From assembly GCA_947446635.1 (NCBI GenBank), contig CANFHF010000019.1:1-34379 (forward strand): a stretch of 34,379 bases of DNA, in the 5' to 3' direction. Both the position numbers and the translations under genes were made by a program. This DNA is from Flavobacteriaceae bacterium. Its GTDB lineage: Bacteria > Bacteroidota > Bacteroidia > Flavobacteriales > Flavobacteriaceae. Shown here one piece after another: positions 24,829 through 32,791 of the stretch. Position 1 is the first letter of the stretch. Every line of letters begins with the position of its first letter. The notes beneath the pieces were generated by a model. The model was not told the origin of the DNA. It saw only the letters and a list, made by a program, of their open reading frames with translations, and did not search any database.

Positions 24829-25845
24829 TTAGGATTTCGCCCAATCATTTATCCAATTTCCAACAGTTTGGCACCATTCGTCTCCGTCATTCATACATGG
24901 AATTGCCATAAACGCTTCGCCTCCGTGTTCTATAAATTGGTGATTGGCTTCCATCGCAATTTCTTCCAAAGTTTCTAAGCAATCCGAAACAAATGCAGGT
25001 GTTACAACGGCTAATTTACGTATTCCCTTTTCAGGCATTTTGTTTACCTCAACATCAGTATAAGGCGTTAGCCATTTGTCTCCAGCTAATCGAGACTGAA
25101 ATGTTTGACTGTATTTTCCCTCTGGGATTCCTAGATATTCTACGACCAATTTTGTTGTTTCGTAACATTGGTGACTATAGCAAAACTCATGAGCTGGTGA
25201 TGGGGTACTGCAACAAGTGCGGTCAATTTTGCAATGTGATTTGGTGATGTCGGTTTTGCGTATATGACGCTTTGGAATTCCGTGATACGAAAACAATAAA
25301 TGATCGTATTCAAAAGAGTCTAAATGTTTTTTTATCGAATTCGCCAACGATTTTATGTAGTCTGGTTTGTTGTAAAACGCAGGAACAATAGTAAATTTCA
25401 TCTTTGGAAAATGTTTTTGACGTAATTCCTCTGCTAAAACTAAAATGGTAGTTGTAGAAGCCATAGCGTGTTGAGGATATAAAGGGAAAAGCATAACCTC
25501 GTCCACGCCTTTATCATGTAATTCTTGCAAGCCTTTTAAAATAGTCATCGTTCCATATCGCATGGCTAAAGCCACAGGAGTATTGGTCAAACCTTGCACT
25601 TTTTTCTGCATTCTTTGCGAAATCACAACTAATGGAGAACCTTCATCCCACCAAATTTTAGCATAAGCCGCGGCTGATTTTTTAGGTCTTGTTTGAAGAA
25701 TAATTCCGCGGACGAGTAATGCCCGCAACAAAAACGGGACATCAATTACGTATTTGTCCATCAAAAACTCGTCTAAATATGGTTTTACAGCTTCCGGAGT
25801 TGGACTTTCTGGGGAACCTAAATTGACTAATAGTACTCCTTTCAT
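24829..25845 (-). CDS. hemH: Ferrochelatase
   Basis: HemH inserts Fe2+ into protoporphyrin IX, the last step of protohaem synthesis. The 338-residue protein begins MKGVLLVNLGSPESP and has the catalytic His188 in LLFSYHGIPKRH and the conserved Glu291 in VVTPAFVSDCLETLEEI. The segment 205-227 holds five cysteines (CKIDRTCC ... EFCYSHQC), which may be a Bacteroidetes insertion; whether it binds metal cannot be told from the sequence. It is followed by hemJ. The AraC-type gene ends 50 bases upstream. Confidence 0.95.
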   Translation of the reverse strand: MKGVLLVNLGSPESPTPEAVKPYLDEFLMDKYVIDVPFLLRALLVRGIILQTRPKKSAAAYAKIWWDEGSPLVVISQRMQKKVQGLTNTPVALAMRYGTMTILKGLQELHDKGVDEVMLFPLYPQHAMASTTTILVLAEELRQKHFPKMKFTIVPAFYNKPDYIKSLANSIKKHLDSFEYDHLLFSYHGIPKRHIRKTDITKSHCKIDRTCCSTPSPAHEFCYSHQCYETTKLVVEYLGIPEGKYSQTFQSRLAGDKWLTPYTDVEVNKMPEKGIRKLAVVTPAFVSDCLETLEEIAMEANHQFIEHGGEAFMAIPCMNDGDEWCQTVGNWINDWAKS

Positions 25846-25895
25846 ATTTTTATATTTGAATTTAATCCCTCAAGCTTGGGGGAGAATATAGATTT

Positions 25896-26834
25896 TTACA
25901 TATTTGGATTAATGGACATTAAATATTTTTTGGGCGTTGTGGAAAATTTCTTTTTGAAAGCTGCAATAAAATGACTACCCGTACTATACCCGATTTTTAA
26001 GCCCACTTCATTCACGTTATAGGAACCACTATCTAATAATTTTCTAGCAAATTCCATTTTATATTCAAATAGAAATCCATACACAGTATCGCCGTAAATT
26101 TGCTTAAACCCCATTTTTAATTTTTTCAAAGTCAGCCCAATTTCGTCTGCTAATTCTTGTAATCCTGGCGGTTCGGACATGTTGGCGATAATGATTTCTT
26201 TCGCCTTTTTTATTTTTAACACATTTTCTTCATCAATCAAAAACGGACATTGTTCGGCATTTGGGTCTTCAGTACGATTGAAATACAGACTCAACAATTC
26301 ATACCCTTTTCCTTTATAGTACAAATTTTTTATTGACGGATGCAAGTTGTAATGAAACAATTGACTTAACACAATAGCCATCGAAGGGCTAATATTTCCT
26401 TCTTTATAATATTTTTTATCCTTGTTGTCCTCACTCAAAAAAGTAATATAATTGGCCTCGGAAGAAAATAAATGATGGAACTTTTTAATGGAAATAATAA
26501 CAGAAATAACCCAAGAATTTGGCTCTAGCTCTAGATTCAAAGGCAATTCCTTTTGCGGATTGTATAGTAATAAAGATTTTTCTTCTTTTAGATCTAAAGT
26601 ATAATTCCCTTGATTAAAAATAAACCGAGCCTTTCCTTTTAACACAAAGTGAAATTGGATTAATCCGCTTTGAACTTCGCGTTGGGTATAAAAATTTTCT
26701 TCACTATCGTTTTGAAACAGAAGGAGAATAAAATCATCTTCGATTGGTATTACTGTCTGTGAACCCATAGCGATATTTTTTAAAAATAGTATTTTATTTA
26801 TCCCGTTTTTGCTCAAAAATGCACCAAGAAGCAT
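25896..26834 (-). CDS. AraC-family transcriptional regulator
   Basis: This 312-residue protein has a C-terminal AraC-type double helix-turn-helix (about 215-305: LKIKKAKEIIIANMSEPPGLQELADEIGLT, then KQIYGDTVYGFLFEYKMEFARKLL and VGLKIGYSTGSHFIAAFKKKFSTTPKKYL). The N-terminal part (about 40-130) looks like a cupin-type ligand-binding region. It lies divergently from hemA and upstream of hemH and hemJ, so control of haem synthesis is a reasonable inference; the signal is unknown. ATG 26834 is used; MGSQTVIP (26768) is a real alternative because the first 22 residues show little conservation-like character. Confidence 0.86.
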   Translation of the reverse strand: MLLGAFLSKNGINKILFLKNIAMGSQTVIPIEDDFILLLFQNDSEENFYTQREVQSGLIQFHFVLKGKARFIFNQGNYTLDLKEEKSLLLYNPQKELPLNLELEPNSWVISVIISIKKFHHLFSSEANYITFLSEDNKDKKYYKEGNISPSMAIVLSQLFHYNLHPSIKNLYYKGKGYELLSLYFNRTEDPNAEQCPFLIDEENVLKIKKAKEIIIANMSEPPGLQELADEIGLTLKKLKMGFKQIYGDTVYGFLFEYKMEFARKLLDSGSYNVNEVGLKIGYSTGSHFIAAFKKKFSTTPKKYLMSINPNM

Positions 26835-26838
26835 TTTT
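26815..26838 (-). promoter_or_regulatory. Inverted repeat covering the AraC-gene start codon
   Basis: AAAAATGC and GCATTTTT, separated by 8 bases, form a perfect 8-bp inverted repeat. The first candidate start codon (26832-26834) falls inside one arm. It could be an operator or could mask the start in the RNA, but A/T pairs dominate. Confidence 0.35.
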
Positions 26839-26858
26839 TAAACAGCTTGATTTCATTG

Positions 26859-26866
26859 CAAAAATA
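26859..26866 (-). promoter_or_regulatory. -7 box of the AraC-family gene
   Basis: TATTTTTG on the minus strand, exact TAnnTTTG, 24 bases before ATG 26834. Confidence 0.5.
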
Positions 26867-26959
26867 CTAATTTTTTCATTAAAATTATATATAGAAGAAA
26901 AAAAGCATTCAGCGATACAAAAAGTACTTTTAGCGTTACTTTAATAAAAACCGTAGTCA

Positions 26960-26967
26960 TAACTTTG
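26960..26967 (+). promoter_or_regulatory. hemA -7 box
   Basis: TAACTTTG, exact TAnnTTTG, 24 bases before the hemA ATG at 26992. A TTG in this box opens the hemA frame at 26965, which supports the later ATG as the real start. The AraC-family gene is divergent with about 93 bases between the two -7 boxes. Confidence 0.65.
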
Positions 26968-26991
26968 CCATCACTATCAGATATAGTCTAT

Positions 26992-28296
26992 ATGGAAAAC
27001 TCAAACTTGTCAAAATATCAAACATTTTATGCTATTGGGCTGAGCTACAAGAAAGCAGATGCCGAAGTTAGAGGAAAATTTAGTTTGAATGATAAGGCAA
27101 AAAGAAAGGTGTTACTACAAGCCAAGGAAGATGGAATTGATAGTTTGATCGTAACCTCTACCTGTAATCGTACAGAAATTTATGGCTATGCCGAACACCC
27201 GTTTCAATTAATTAAATTGATTTGCCAAAATAGTGATGGCACCGTTGAAGAGTTCCAAAAAGTGGGATTTGTTTATAAAAACCACGAAGCCATCAATCAT
27301 ATATTTCATGTTGGAGCGGGTTTAGACAGCCAAATTCTTGGGGATTTTGAAATCATCAGTCAGATAAAAAATAGTTTTTCGGAATCGAGAGCCATGGGGT
27401 TAGTCAATGCCTTTTTAGACCGTCTAATCAATGCAGTTATTCAAGCTAGCAAAAGAATAAAAAACGAAACCGAAATTAGTTCCGGAGCCACTTCGGTATC
27501 TTTTGCGTCGGTTCAATATATTATTAAAAATGTGGAGGATATTGGAAACAAAAATATTCTGCTGTTTGGAACAGGAAAAATAGGCAGAAATACTTGTGAA
27601 AACCTTGTCAAACATACCCAAAATGAACAAATCACTTTAATTAACAGAACTAAAAATAAGGCTGAAAAATTGGCCGGAAAACTCAATTTGGTTGTCAAAG
27701 ATTATTCGGACTTGCACCATGAGCTACAAAAAGCCGACGTCTTGGTTGTGGCCACCGGTGCACAAAATCCAACAATTGACCAAGCCATTCTGAATCTAAA
27801 AAAACCGCTTTTGATTTTGGATTTATCCATTCCCAAAAACGTAAATTCCGATGTACAGCAAATACCTTGGGTTACTTTGGTCCATTTGGATCATCTGTCT
27901 CAAATGACTGATGATACTTTGGAAAGGAGAAAACAACATATTCCTGCCGCCGAAGCCATTATTGAGGACATGAAATTAGAATTCAATACATGGATGAATG
28001 GCAGAAAATTTGCCCCGACTCTTCATGCTTTGAAAGCTAAATTGAATGAGATTGCCTCTGCAGAATTAGTACAACAACGAAAAAAAATATCAAATTTCGA
28101 CGAGGAACAAGCCGAATTGATCAGTAAGAAAATTATCCAAAAAATTACCAATCACTTCGCAAGTCATTTAAAAGATGAAAACACTTCGGTGGATGAAAGT
28201 ATAGAGTTTATCGAAAAAGTATTTCAAATTGGCTTTTCAATTCCTCAAAAAACAACCTCAGTCATCGAAGAAAAATACAAAATCAACCTATCCTAA
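26992..28296 (+). CDS. hemA: Glutamyl-tRNA reductase
   Basis: HemA reduces glutamyl-tRNA(Glu) to glutamate-1-semialdehyde with NADPH, the committed step of the C5 haem pathway. The 434-residue protein has the catalytic Cys58 in VTSTCNRTEIYG, GAGLDSQILGDFEIISQIK (108-126), the NADPH-binding loop LFGTGKIGRN (191-200) and a C-terminal dimerisation region. Length is normal. It is the first gene of a plus-strand run of haem genes (hemA-hemC-hemD-hemE-hemF-hemB). hemL, needed for the next step, is not in the window. Confidence 0.97.
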   Translation: MENSNLSKYQTFYAIGLSYKKADAEVRGKFSLNDKAKRKVLLQAKEDGIDSLIVTSTCNRTEIYGYAEHPFQLIKLICQNSDGTVEEFQKVGFVYKNHEAINHIFHVGAGLDSQILGDFEIISQIKNSFSESRAMGLVNAFLDRLINAVIQASKRIKNETEISSGATSVSFASVQYIIKNVEDIGNKNILLFGTGKIGRNTCENLVKHTQNEQITLINRTKNKAEKLAGKLNLVVKDYSDLHHELQKADVLVVATGAQNPTIDQAILNLKKPLLILDLSIPKNVNSDVQQIPWVTLVHLDHLSQMTDDTLERRKQHIPAAEAIIEDMKLEFNTWMNGRKFAPTLHALKAKLNEIASAELVQQRKKISNFDEEQAELISKKIIQKITNHFASHLKDENTSVDESIEFIEKVFQIGFSIPQKTTSVIEEKYKINLS

Positions 28297-28346
28297 ATAG
28301 TTAAAAATTGTAATAACCCTTACTTTCTTAAGTGTTAAAAAAATAA

Positions 28347-29270
28347 ATGATGTCTCAAAAAGTGATACGTATTGGAACTCGTGATAGTGAATTAGCACTT
28401 TGGCAAGCACACACAGTAGAAAAAAAATTAAACGATTTAGGCTATAAAACCGAAATTATCGCAGTAAAATCCACAGGCGATATTATCCTCAACAAACCAT
28501 TATATGAATTAGGAATCACGGGAATTTTCACAAAAACCCTTGATGTTGCTATGATTAATGGTCAAGTGGATATCGCGGTGCATTCTATGAAAGATGTGCC
28601 AACGTCTTTGCCAATTGGAATTGTTCAAGCTGCCGTTTTAGAGCGTGCCAACGAAAAAGACGTTTTAGTTTATAAAAACAATCTGGATTTCTTAACTGAT
28701 AATGGAATTATTGCAACAGGAAGTTTGCGTCGTCAAGCGCAATGGCTGCATAAACATCCTACTCACAAAGTAGTTGATTTGCGTGGAAATGTGAATCTGA
28801 GAATGCAAAAACTGGATACAAGTGATTGGGACGGAGCTGTTTTTGCAGCAGCAGGATTAGAAAGAATTGGCATAAAACCAGAGAAATTTCTTGACTTAGA
28901 TTGGATGATTCCTGCGCCAGCACAAGGCGCCATGGTAATTGTAGCCATGGCAAATGATGAATTTTGCAAAGAGGCAGTTTCAGAACTCAATGATCTTGAA
29001 ACCGACATTTGCACCTATATAGAAAGACAATTTTTAAAAACTTTGGAAGGCGGTTGTACAGCGCCAATTGGAGCAATTGCAAAATTCACCAAAGACACTA
29101 TCGAATTTAAAGGCGCCCTTTTTTCCTTAGACGGAAAACAAAAATTGGAAGTCGAAAAAGTAGTTCCAATAGAACAATGGAAAAAATTAGGGTTTGAATT
29201 AGCCAAAGAAATTTTGAACAATGGCGGAGCAGCACTAATGAAAAATATTAAAGACGCATTGAAAAAATAA
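28347..29270 (+). CDS. hemC: Hydroxymethylbilane synthase
   Basis: HemC joins four porphobilinogens into the linear tetrapyrrole hydroxymethylbilane. The 307-residue protein has IGTRDSELALWQ, DIAVHSMKDVPT, LRRQAQW, LRGNVNLRMQKL and the dipyrromethane-cofactor Cys237 in LEGGCTAPIGA. Two adjacent ATG codons (28347 and 28350) are possible starts. Its stop overlaps the hemD start by one base (TAATG), which implies translational coupling. Confidence 0.97.
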   Translation: MMSQKVIRIGTRDSELALWQAHTVEKKLNDLGYKTEIIAVKSTGDIILNKPLYELGITGIFTKTLDVAMINGQVDIAVHSMKDVPTSLPIGIVQAAVLERANEKDVLVYKNNLDFLTDNGIIATGSLRRQAQWLHKHPTHKVVDLRGNVNLRMQKLDTSDWDGAVFAAAGLERIGIKPEKFLDLDWMIPAPAQGAMVIVAMANDEFCKEAVSELNDLETDICTYIERQFLKTLEGGCTAPIGAIAKFTKDTIEFKGALFSLDGKQKLEVEKVVPIEQWKKLGFELAKEILNNGGAALMKNIKDALKK

Positions 29271-29935
29271 TGAGTAATCCAATTCAAATTTTATCAACAA
29301 AAATACTTTCTGATAATCAGATACAGGCATTAGAATCTGCAAATTTTAATGTCATTGAAGCCGATTTTATTCAAATCAAAAATCAAAAATTTGAACTTAA
29401 AGAAATCAATGACAATATGATTATTACGAGTCAAAATGCGGCGCAAAGTTTATTACTTCAGCCAGAATTTGCAGCGTTAAAAACTAAAAATGTGTTTTGC
29501 GTTGGATTAAAAACCAAAGCATTATTAGAGGAGAATGGCTTTAATGTTATTGTTTATGTTGATTATGCCTCGGATTTGGCTGAAATCATCACTTTGATTT
29601 ATGCTAATGAAAGCTATACCTTTTTCAGCGGAAATTTGCGAAAAGAAACCTTGCCAAAAGCACTAAAAGCAGCAAAAATTAAGTTTAATGAGATTCAGGT
29701 TTATGAAACTTCATTGACCCCGCAAAAAATAAAAGATGCCGTTGTAGCAATTTTGTTTTTTAGTCCGTCGGGAGTTGAAAGTTATTTGAAAGAAAATACC
29801 ATAAAAAAAGAACTTTGCTTTTGCATCGGTGAAACCACCGCGGATGCATTACCAAAAACGGTTAAAAAGATACTAATTGCAGCCAGACCCTCTATTGAAG
29901 AAGTGATTGAAGAAGTGATTGAAGAATTTAGATAA
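29270..29935 (+). CDS. hemD: Uroporphyrinogen-III synthase
   Basis: HemD closes hydroxymethylbilane with inversion of ring D, giving uroporphyrinogen III. The 221-residue protein is poorly conserved, as is usual, but ITSQNAAQSLL, VFCVGLKTKALLEENGF, FFSGNLRKETLP, LFFSPSGVESYL and FCIGETTADALP fit the family. Position directly after hemC with a one-base overlap makes the assignment secure. The C-terminus contains a 12-base direct repeat (ATTGAAGAAGTG twice), giving the repetitive tail IEEVIEEVIEEF, perhaps a recent slippage. Confidence 0.92.
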   Translation: MSNPIQILSTKILSDNQIQALESANFNVIEADFIQIKNQKFELKEINDNMIITSQNAAQSLLLQPEFAALKTKNVFCVGLKTKALLEENGFNVIVYVDYASDLAEIITLIYANESYTFFSGNLRKETLPKALKAAKIKFNEIQVYETSLTPQKIKDAVVAILFFSPSGVESYLKENTIKKELCFCIGETTADALPKTVKKILIAARPSIEEVIEEVIEEFR

Positions 29936-30009
29936 AAATAAAATTGCCTTTAGCCTTTAGCTTCTGGCAATAAAATAGTTAATAGCAAACAGCCAACAGC
30001 TTAAAAATT

Positions 30010-31038
30010 ATGATAAAAAACGACCTATTTTTAAAAGCATTAAGAGGAGAAACAGTAGAGCGCCCTCCCGTTTGGATGATGCGTCAAGCCGGAAGATATT
30101 TGCCAGAATTCATCGCTTTGCGTGATAAATATGATTTTTTTACGCGTTGTCAAACGCCAGAATTAGCAGCTGAAATTACGGTTCAACCCATTCGTAGAAT
30201 TGGTCCTGATGTGGCGATTTTGTTCTCGGATATTTTGGTTATTCCACAAGCAATGGGAATTGAAGTTTTGATGAAAGAGAATTTCGGCCCGTTTTTACCC
30301 AATCCAATTCGTACTATTCAGGATGTCGAAAAAGTAATTGTTCCTAATATTCAAGAAACGTTGGGTTATGTAATGGATGCTATTAAATTGACTAAAGAAA
30401 TGCTGAATGATGAGGTGCCGTTAATTGGTTTCGCAGGTTCGCCTTGGACAATTTTCTGTTATGCTGTGGAAGGAAAAGGCTCAAAAAGTTTCGATACTGC
30501 CAAAGGATTTTGTTTTTCAAATCCAGTTGCAGCACACGTATTATTGCAAAAAATCACCGACACCACTATTTTATATTTGAAAGAAAAAGTAAAAGCAGGC
30601 GTTGACGCCGTTCAAATCTTCGACTCTTGGGGCGGAATGCTTTCGCCAGTTGATTATCAAGAATTCTCTTGGAAATACATCAACCAAATCGTAGAAGCTT
30701 TGGCAGACTTAACACATGTTGTTGTATTTGGAAAAGGATGTTGGTTTGCCTTGGGAGAAATGGGAAAAAGTAGGGCTTCGGCATTAGGAGTTGATTGGAC
30801 GTGTTCGCCACGAAATGCAAGATATTTATCAGGTGGAAAAATCACTTTGCAAGGAAATTTTGATCCAAGTCGTTTGCTTTCGCCAATTCCTGTTATTAAA
30901 AAAATGGTACACCAAATGATCGACGAATTCGGAAAAGATAAATATATTGCCAATTTAGGTCACGGTATTTTACCAAATATCCCTGTAGATCACGCCAAAG
31001 CATTTATCGATGCGGTGAAGGAGTATAAGCAGAAATAG
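30010..31038 (+). CDS. hemE: Uroporphyrinogen decarboxylase
   Basis: HemE removes four acetate carboxyls from uroporphyrinogen III to make coproporphyrinogen III. The 342-residue protein has [17 protein letters not shown] (18-34, with the conserved Arg pair), a [12 protein letters not shown] segment with the catalytic Asp, [15 protein letters not shown] and GNFDPS. Length is normal. It is followed by the first pair of REP-like palindromes, starting 13 bases after the stop, and by the RAYT gene. Confidence 0.97.
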   Translation: MIKNDLFLKALRGETVERPPVWMMRQAGRYLPEFIALRDKYDFFTRCQTPELAAEITVQPIRRIGPDVAILFSDILVIPQAMGIEVLMKENFGPFLPNPIRTIQDVEKVIVPNIQETLGYVMDAIKLTKEMLNDEVPLIGFAGSPWTIFCYAVEGKGSKSFDTAKGFCFSNPVAAHVLLQKITDTTILYLKEKVKAGVDAVQIFDSWGGMLSPVDYQEFSWKYINQIVEALADLTHVVVFGKGCWFALGEMGKSRASALGVDWTCSPRNARYLSGGKITLQGNFDPSRLLSPIPVIKKMVHQMIDEFGKDKYIANLGHGILPNIPVDHAKAFIDAVKEYKQK

Positions 31039-31050
31039 TTGATAATTTAT

Positions 31051-31077
31051 CCTGCAAGGTTTTCAAAACCTTGTAGG
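31051..31077. repeat. REP-like palindrome 1
   Basis: CCTGCAAGGTTTT-C-AAAACCTTGTAGG, a 13-bp stem with one G/T wobble and a 1-base centre. The right foot GTAGG faces palindrome 2. It starts 13 bases after the hemE stop. Confidence 0.85.
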
Positions 31078-31159
31078 TATGTTTTGAAAGCATTAGTTTA
31101 AAGTGATTTTTCTATGTTAAAATATTAATAGATAACTGTTATTATGTTTAAAAGCAATA

Positions 31160-31188
31160 CCTACAAGGTTTAAAAAAAACCTTGCAGG
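31160..31188. repeat. REP-like palindrome 2 (inverted relative to 1)
   Basis: CCTACAAGGTTT and AAACCTTGCAGG form a 12-bp stem (one wobble) around five A. The GTAGG foot, on the other strand, faces palindrome 1 across 82 bases, so 1 and 2 form an inverted pair. Confidence 0.85.
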
Positions 31189-31209
31189 ATTGTAAAATGA
31201 AAGCTAAAT

Positions 31210-31761
31210 ATGAAATTAGAAGTTTTAGAAAAAGACGGTTATTATCACATTTATAACAAGGGAATAAATGGGTGCTTAATCTTTGAAAATGACGAAAATA
31301 AAAACTTTTTTCTTAAACAATTTTCAAAATATTTATCAGAAACAATTTCAATATTTGCCTTTTGTTTGATGGACAATCATTTTCATTTGGTAATTCGATT
31401 AAATGAGGATGAAAAAATTGTTACACAAGGGTTTTCTAATTTTTTTAATTCTTATGCAAAAGCATTTAACAAGGAGAATGGCAGAACTGGAAGTCTTTTT
31501 GAAAAACATTTTAAAAGAATAAAATTGAATGATGAAGAATATTTGAAACAACTAATATTGTATGTTCACTTGAATCCAAAGCATCATTTAGATTTAAAAT
31601 TCGAGGAGTATAAGTATTCATCCTATCAGGCTTTTATTTTAAATAAGGAAACAAAAATAGAGAGAGAAGAAGTTTTGAAATTATTTGGTGGAATAGAAAA
31701 TTTCACTTTTTGTCATCATCAAAAAAATGATTTTTTATCAGAAAAACATACATTTGAGTAG
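31210..31761 (+). CDS. REP-associated tyrosine transposase (RAYT)
   Basis: This 183-residue HUH-type single-strand transposase of the IS200/IS605-related Y1 family has YHIYNKGINGCLIF at the N-terminus, the HUH motif in MDNHFHLV (His57, His59), GRTGSLFEKHFKRI (91-104) and the catalytic Tyr118 in LILYVHLNPKHH. All three catalytic residues are intact. RAYTs cut and join single-stranded REP palindromes. The gene is bracketed by two pairs of REP-like palindromes (31051-31188 and 31774-31863), and no IS200-type accessory gene or target duplication is seen. It lies between hemE and hemF. It looks like a domesticated or single-copy transposase; activity cannot be judged from the sequence. Confidence 0.93.
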   Translation: MKLEVLEKDGYYHIYNKGINGCLIFENDENKNFFLKQFSKYLSETISIFAFCLMDNHFHLVIRLNEDEKIVTQGFSNFFNSYAKAFNKENGRTGSLFEKHFKRIKLNDEEYLKQLILYVHLNPKHHLDLKFEEYKYSSYQAFILNKETKIEREEVLKLFGGIENFTFCHHQKNDFLSEKHTFE

Positions 31762-31773
31762 TTTACTTGTTCT

Positions 31774-31800
31774 CCTACAAGGTTTTGAAAACCTTGTAGG
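31774..31800. repeat. REP-like palindrome 3
   Basis: CCTACAAGGTTTT-G-AAAACCTTGTAGG, a perfect 13-bp stem with a 1-base centre, 12 bases after the RAYT stop. Its left foot has lost the G of palindrome 1 (CCTAC for CCTGC). Confidence 0.88.
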
Positions 31801-31834
31801 TATTATAAACATCTTAAAATTTAAATAAAATAGA

Positions 31835-31863
31835 CCTACAAGGTTTGAAAAAAACCTTGCAGG
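31835..31863. repeat. REP-like palindrome 4 (inverted relative to 3)
   Basis: CCTACAAGGTTT and AAACCTTGCAGG around a 5-base loop (GAAAA), nearly identical to palindrome 2. The gap to palindrome 3 is 34 bases. It ends 14 bases before the hemF start, so it would sit in the hemF leader. Confidence 0.88.
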
Positions 31864-31877
31864 ATAGAAAAAGTAAA

Positions 31878-32780
31878 ATGAAAAATAAATTTTACCAATA
31901 CATACAAACCCTCCAAGACCAAATCTGCGCAGGATTGGAAGTGGCTGATGGCGCAACTAAATTCCGAGAGGATATTTGGGAACGACCAGAAGGTGGAGGC
32001 GGACGTACACGCGTAATAGAAAACGGAGCGGTTTTCGAAAAAGGCGGAGTGAATATTTCGGCAGTGCATGGAAAATTGCCGGACAGTATGCAAAAGCTAT
32101 TTAACGTTGGCGAAGCAGATTTTTTTGCCTGCGGATTGAGTTTGGTAATCCATCCTAATAGTCCAATAGTGCCAACGGTTCACGCGAATTGGCGCTATTT
32201 CGAAATGTATGACGATAATGGAAATGTGATTCAGCAATGGTTTGGAGGCGGCCAAGATTTAACGCCTTATTATTTGTTTGAAGAAGATGCAACCCATTTT
32301 CATCAAACGTGTAAAACCGCTTGCGACAAACACAATCCTGATTTTTATCCGAAATATAAAAAACAATGCGACGACTATTTTTGGAATGTACATCGCAACG
32401 AAGCTCGTGGAATTGGAGGATTATTTTTCGATTATTGCAAAGCTACGGACACAATGTCAATGGAAAATTGGTTTAATTTTGTATCCGAAGTCGGGAATAG
32501 TTTTCTGGAAGCCTATGTTCCAATTGTAGAAAAAAGAAAAAAATTATCCTATTCTGTTGCCAATAGAACATGGCAAGAAATCCGTCGTGGAAGATACGTA
32601 GAATTCAATTTGGTGCACGACAAAGGCACCCTTTTTGGCTTAAAAACCAACGGAAGAATTGAAAGTATATTGATGAGTTTGCCGCCTCACGTTCAGTGGG
32701 TTTATGACCATCATCCTGAAAAAGGAAGCGAAGAAGAAAAATTAGTAGCTGTTTTAGAAAATCCTAAAAATTGGATATAA
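31878..32780 (+). CDS. hemF: Coproporphyrinogen-III oxidase, oxygen-dependent
   Basis: HemF uses O2 to convert coproporphyrinogen III to protoporphyrinogen IX. The 300-residue protein has GGGGRTRVIENGAVFEKGG, VHANWRYFEM, WFGGGQDLTPYY, NEARGIGGLFFDY and GRYVEFNLVHDKGTLFGL, all family hallmarks. The frame is open back to a codon at 31845 inside palindrome 4; ATG 31878 is chosen because it gives the normal N-terminus. The palindrome just upstream could affect its expression. Confidence 0.97.
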   Translation: MKNKFYQYIQTLQDQICAGLEVADGATKFREDIWERPEGGGGRTRVIENGAVFEKGGVNISAVHGKLPDSMQKLFNVGEADFFACGLSLVIHPNSPIVPTVHANWRYFEMYDDNGNVIQQWFGGGQDLTPYYLFEEDATHFHQTCKTACDKHNPDFYPKYKKQCDDYFWNVHRNEARGIGGLFFDYCKATDTMSMENWFNFVSEVGNSFLEAYVPIVEKRKKLSYSVANRTWQEIRRGRYVEFNLVHDKGTLFGLKTNGRIESILMSLPPHVQWVYDHHPEKGSEEEKLVAVLENPKNWI

Positions 32781-32791
32781 AAACAACAATT

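Noticed and set aside
25867..25882. CCCTCAAG / CTTGGGGG palindrome between the AraC-type gene and hemH as a terminator
   Set aside because: There is no loop and no T run on either strand, so a terminator is not supported; it could be an operator, but nothing else shows it.
29945..30005. TTTAGCC-rich gap between hemD and hemE as a repeat element
   Set aside because: Only a weak 6-bp inverted repeat and short simple motifs are visible, with no second copy in the window.
31051..31863. Four similar palindromes considered as a CRISPR array
   Set aside because: The gaps are 82, 585 and 34 bases, the units alternate in orientation, and a RAYT gene lies between them; no cas genes are present.
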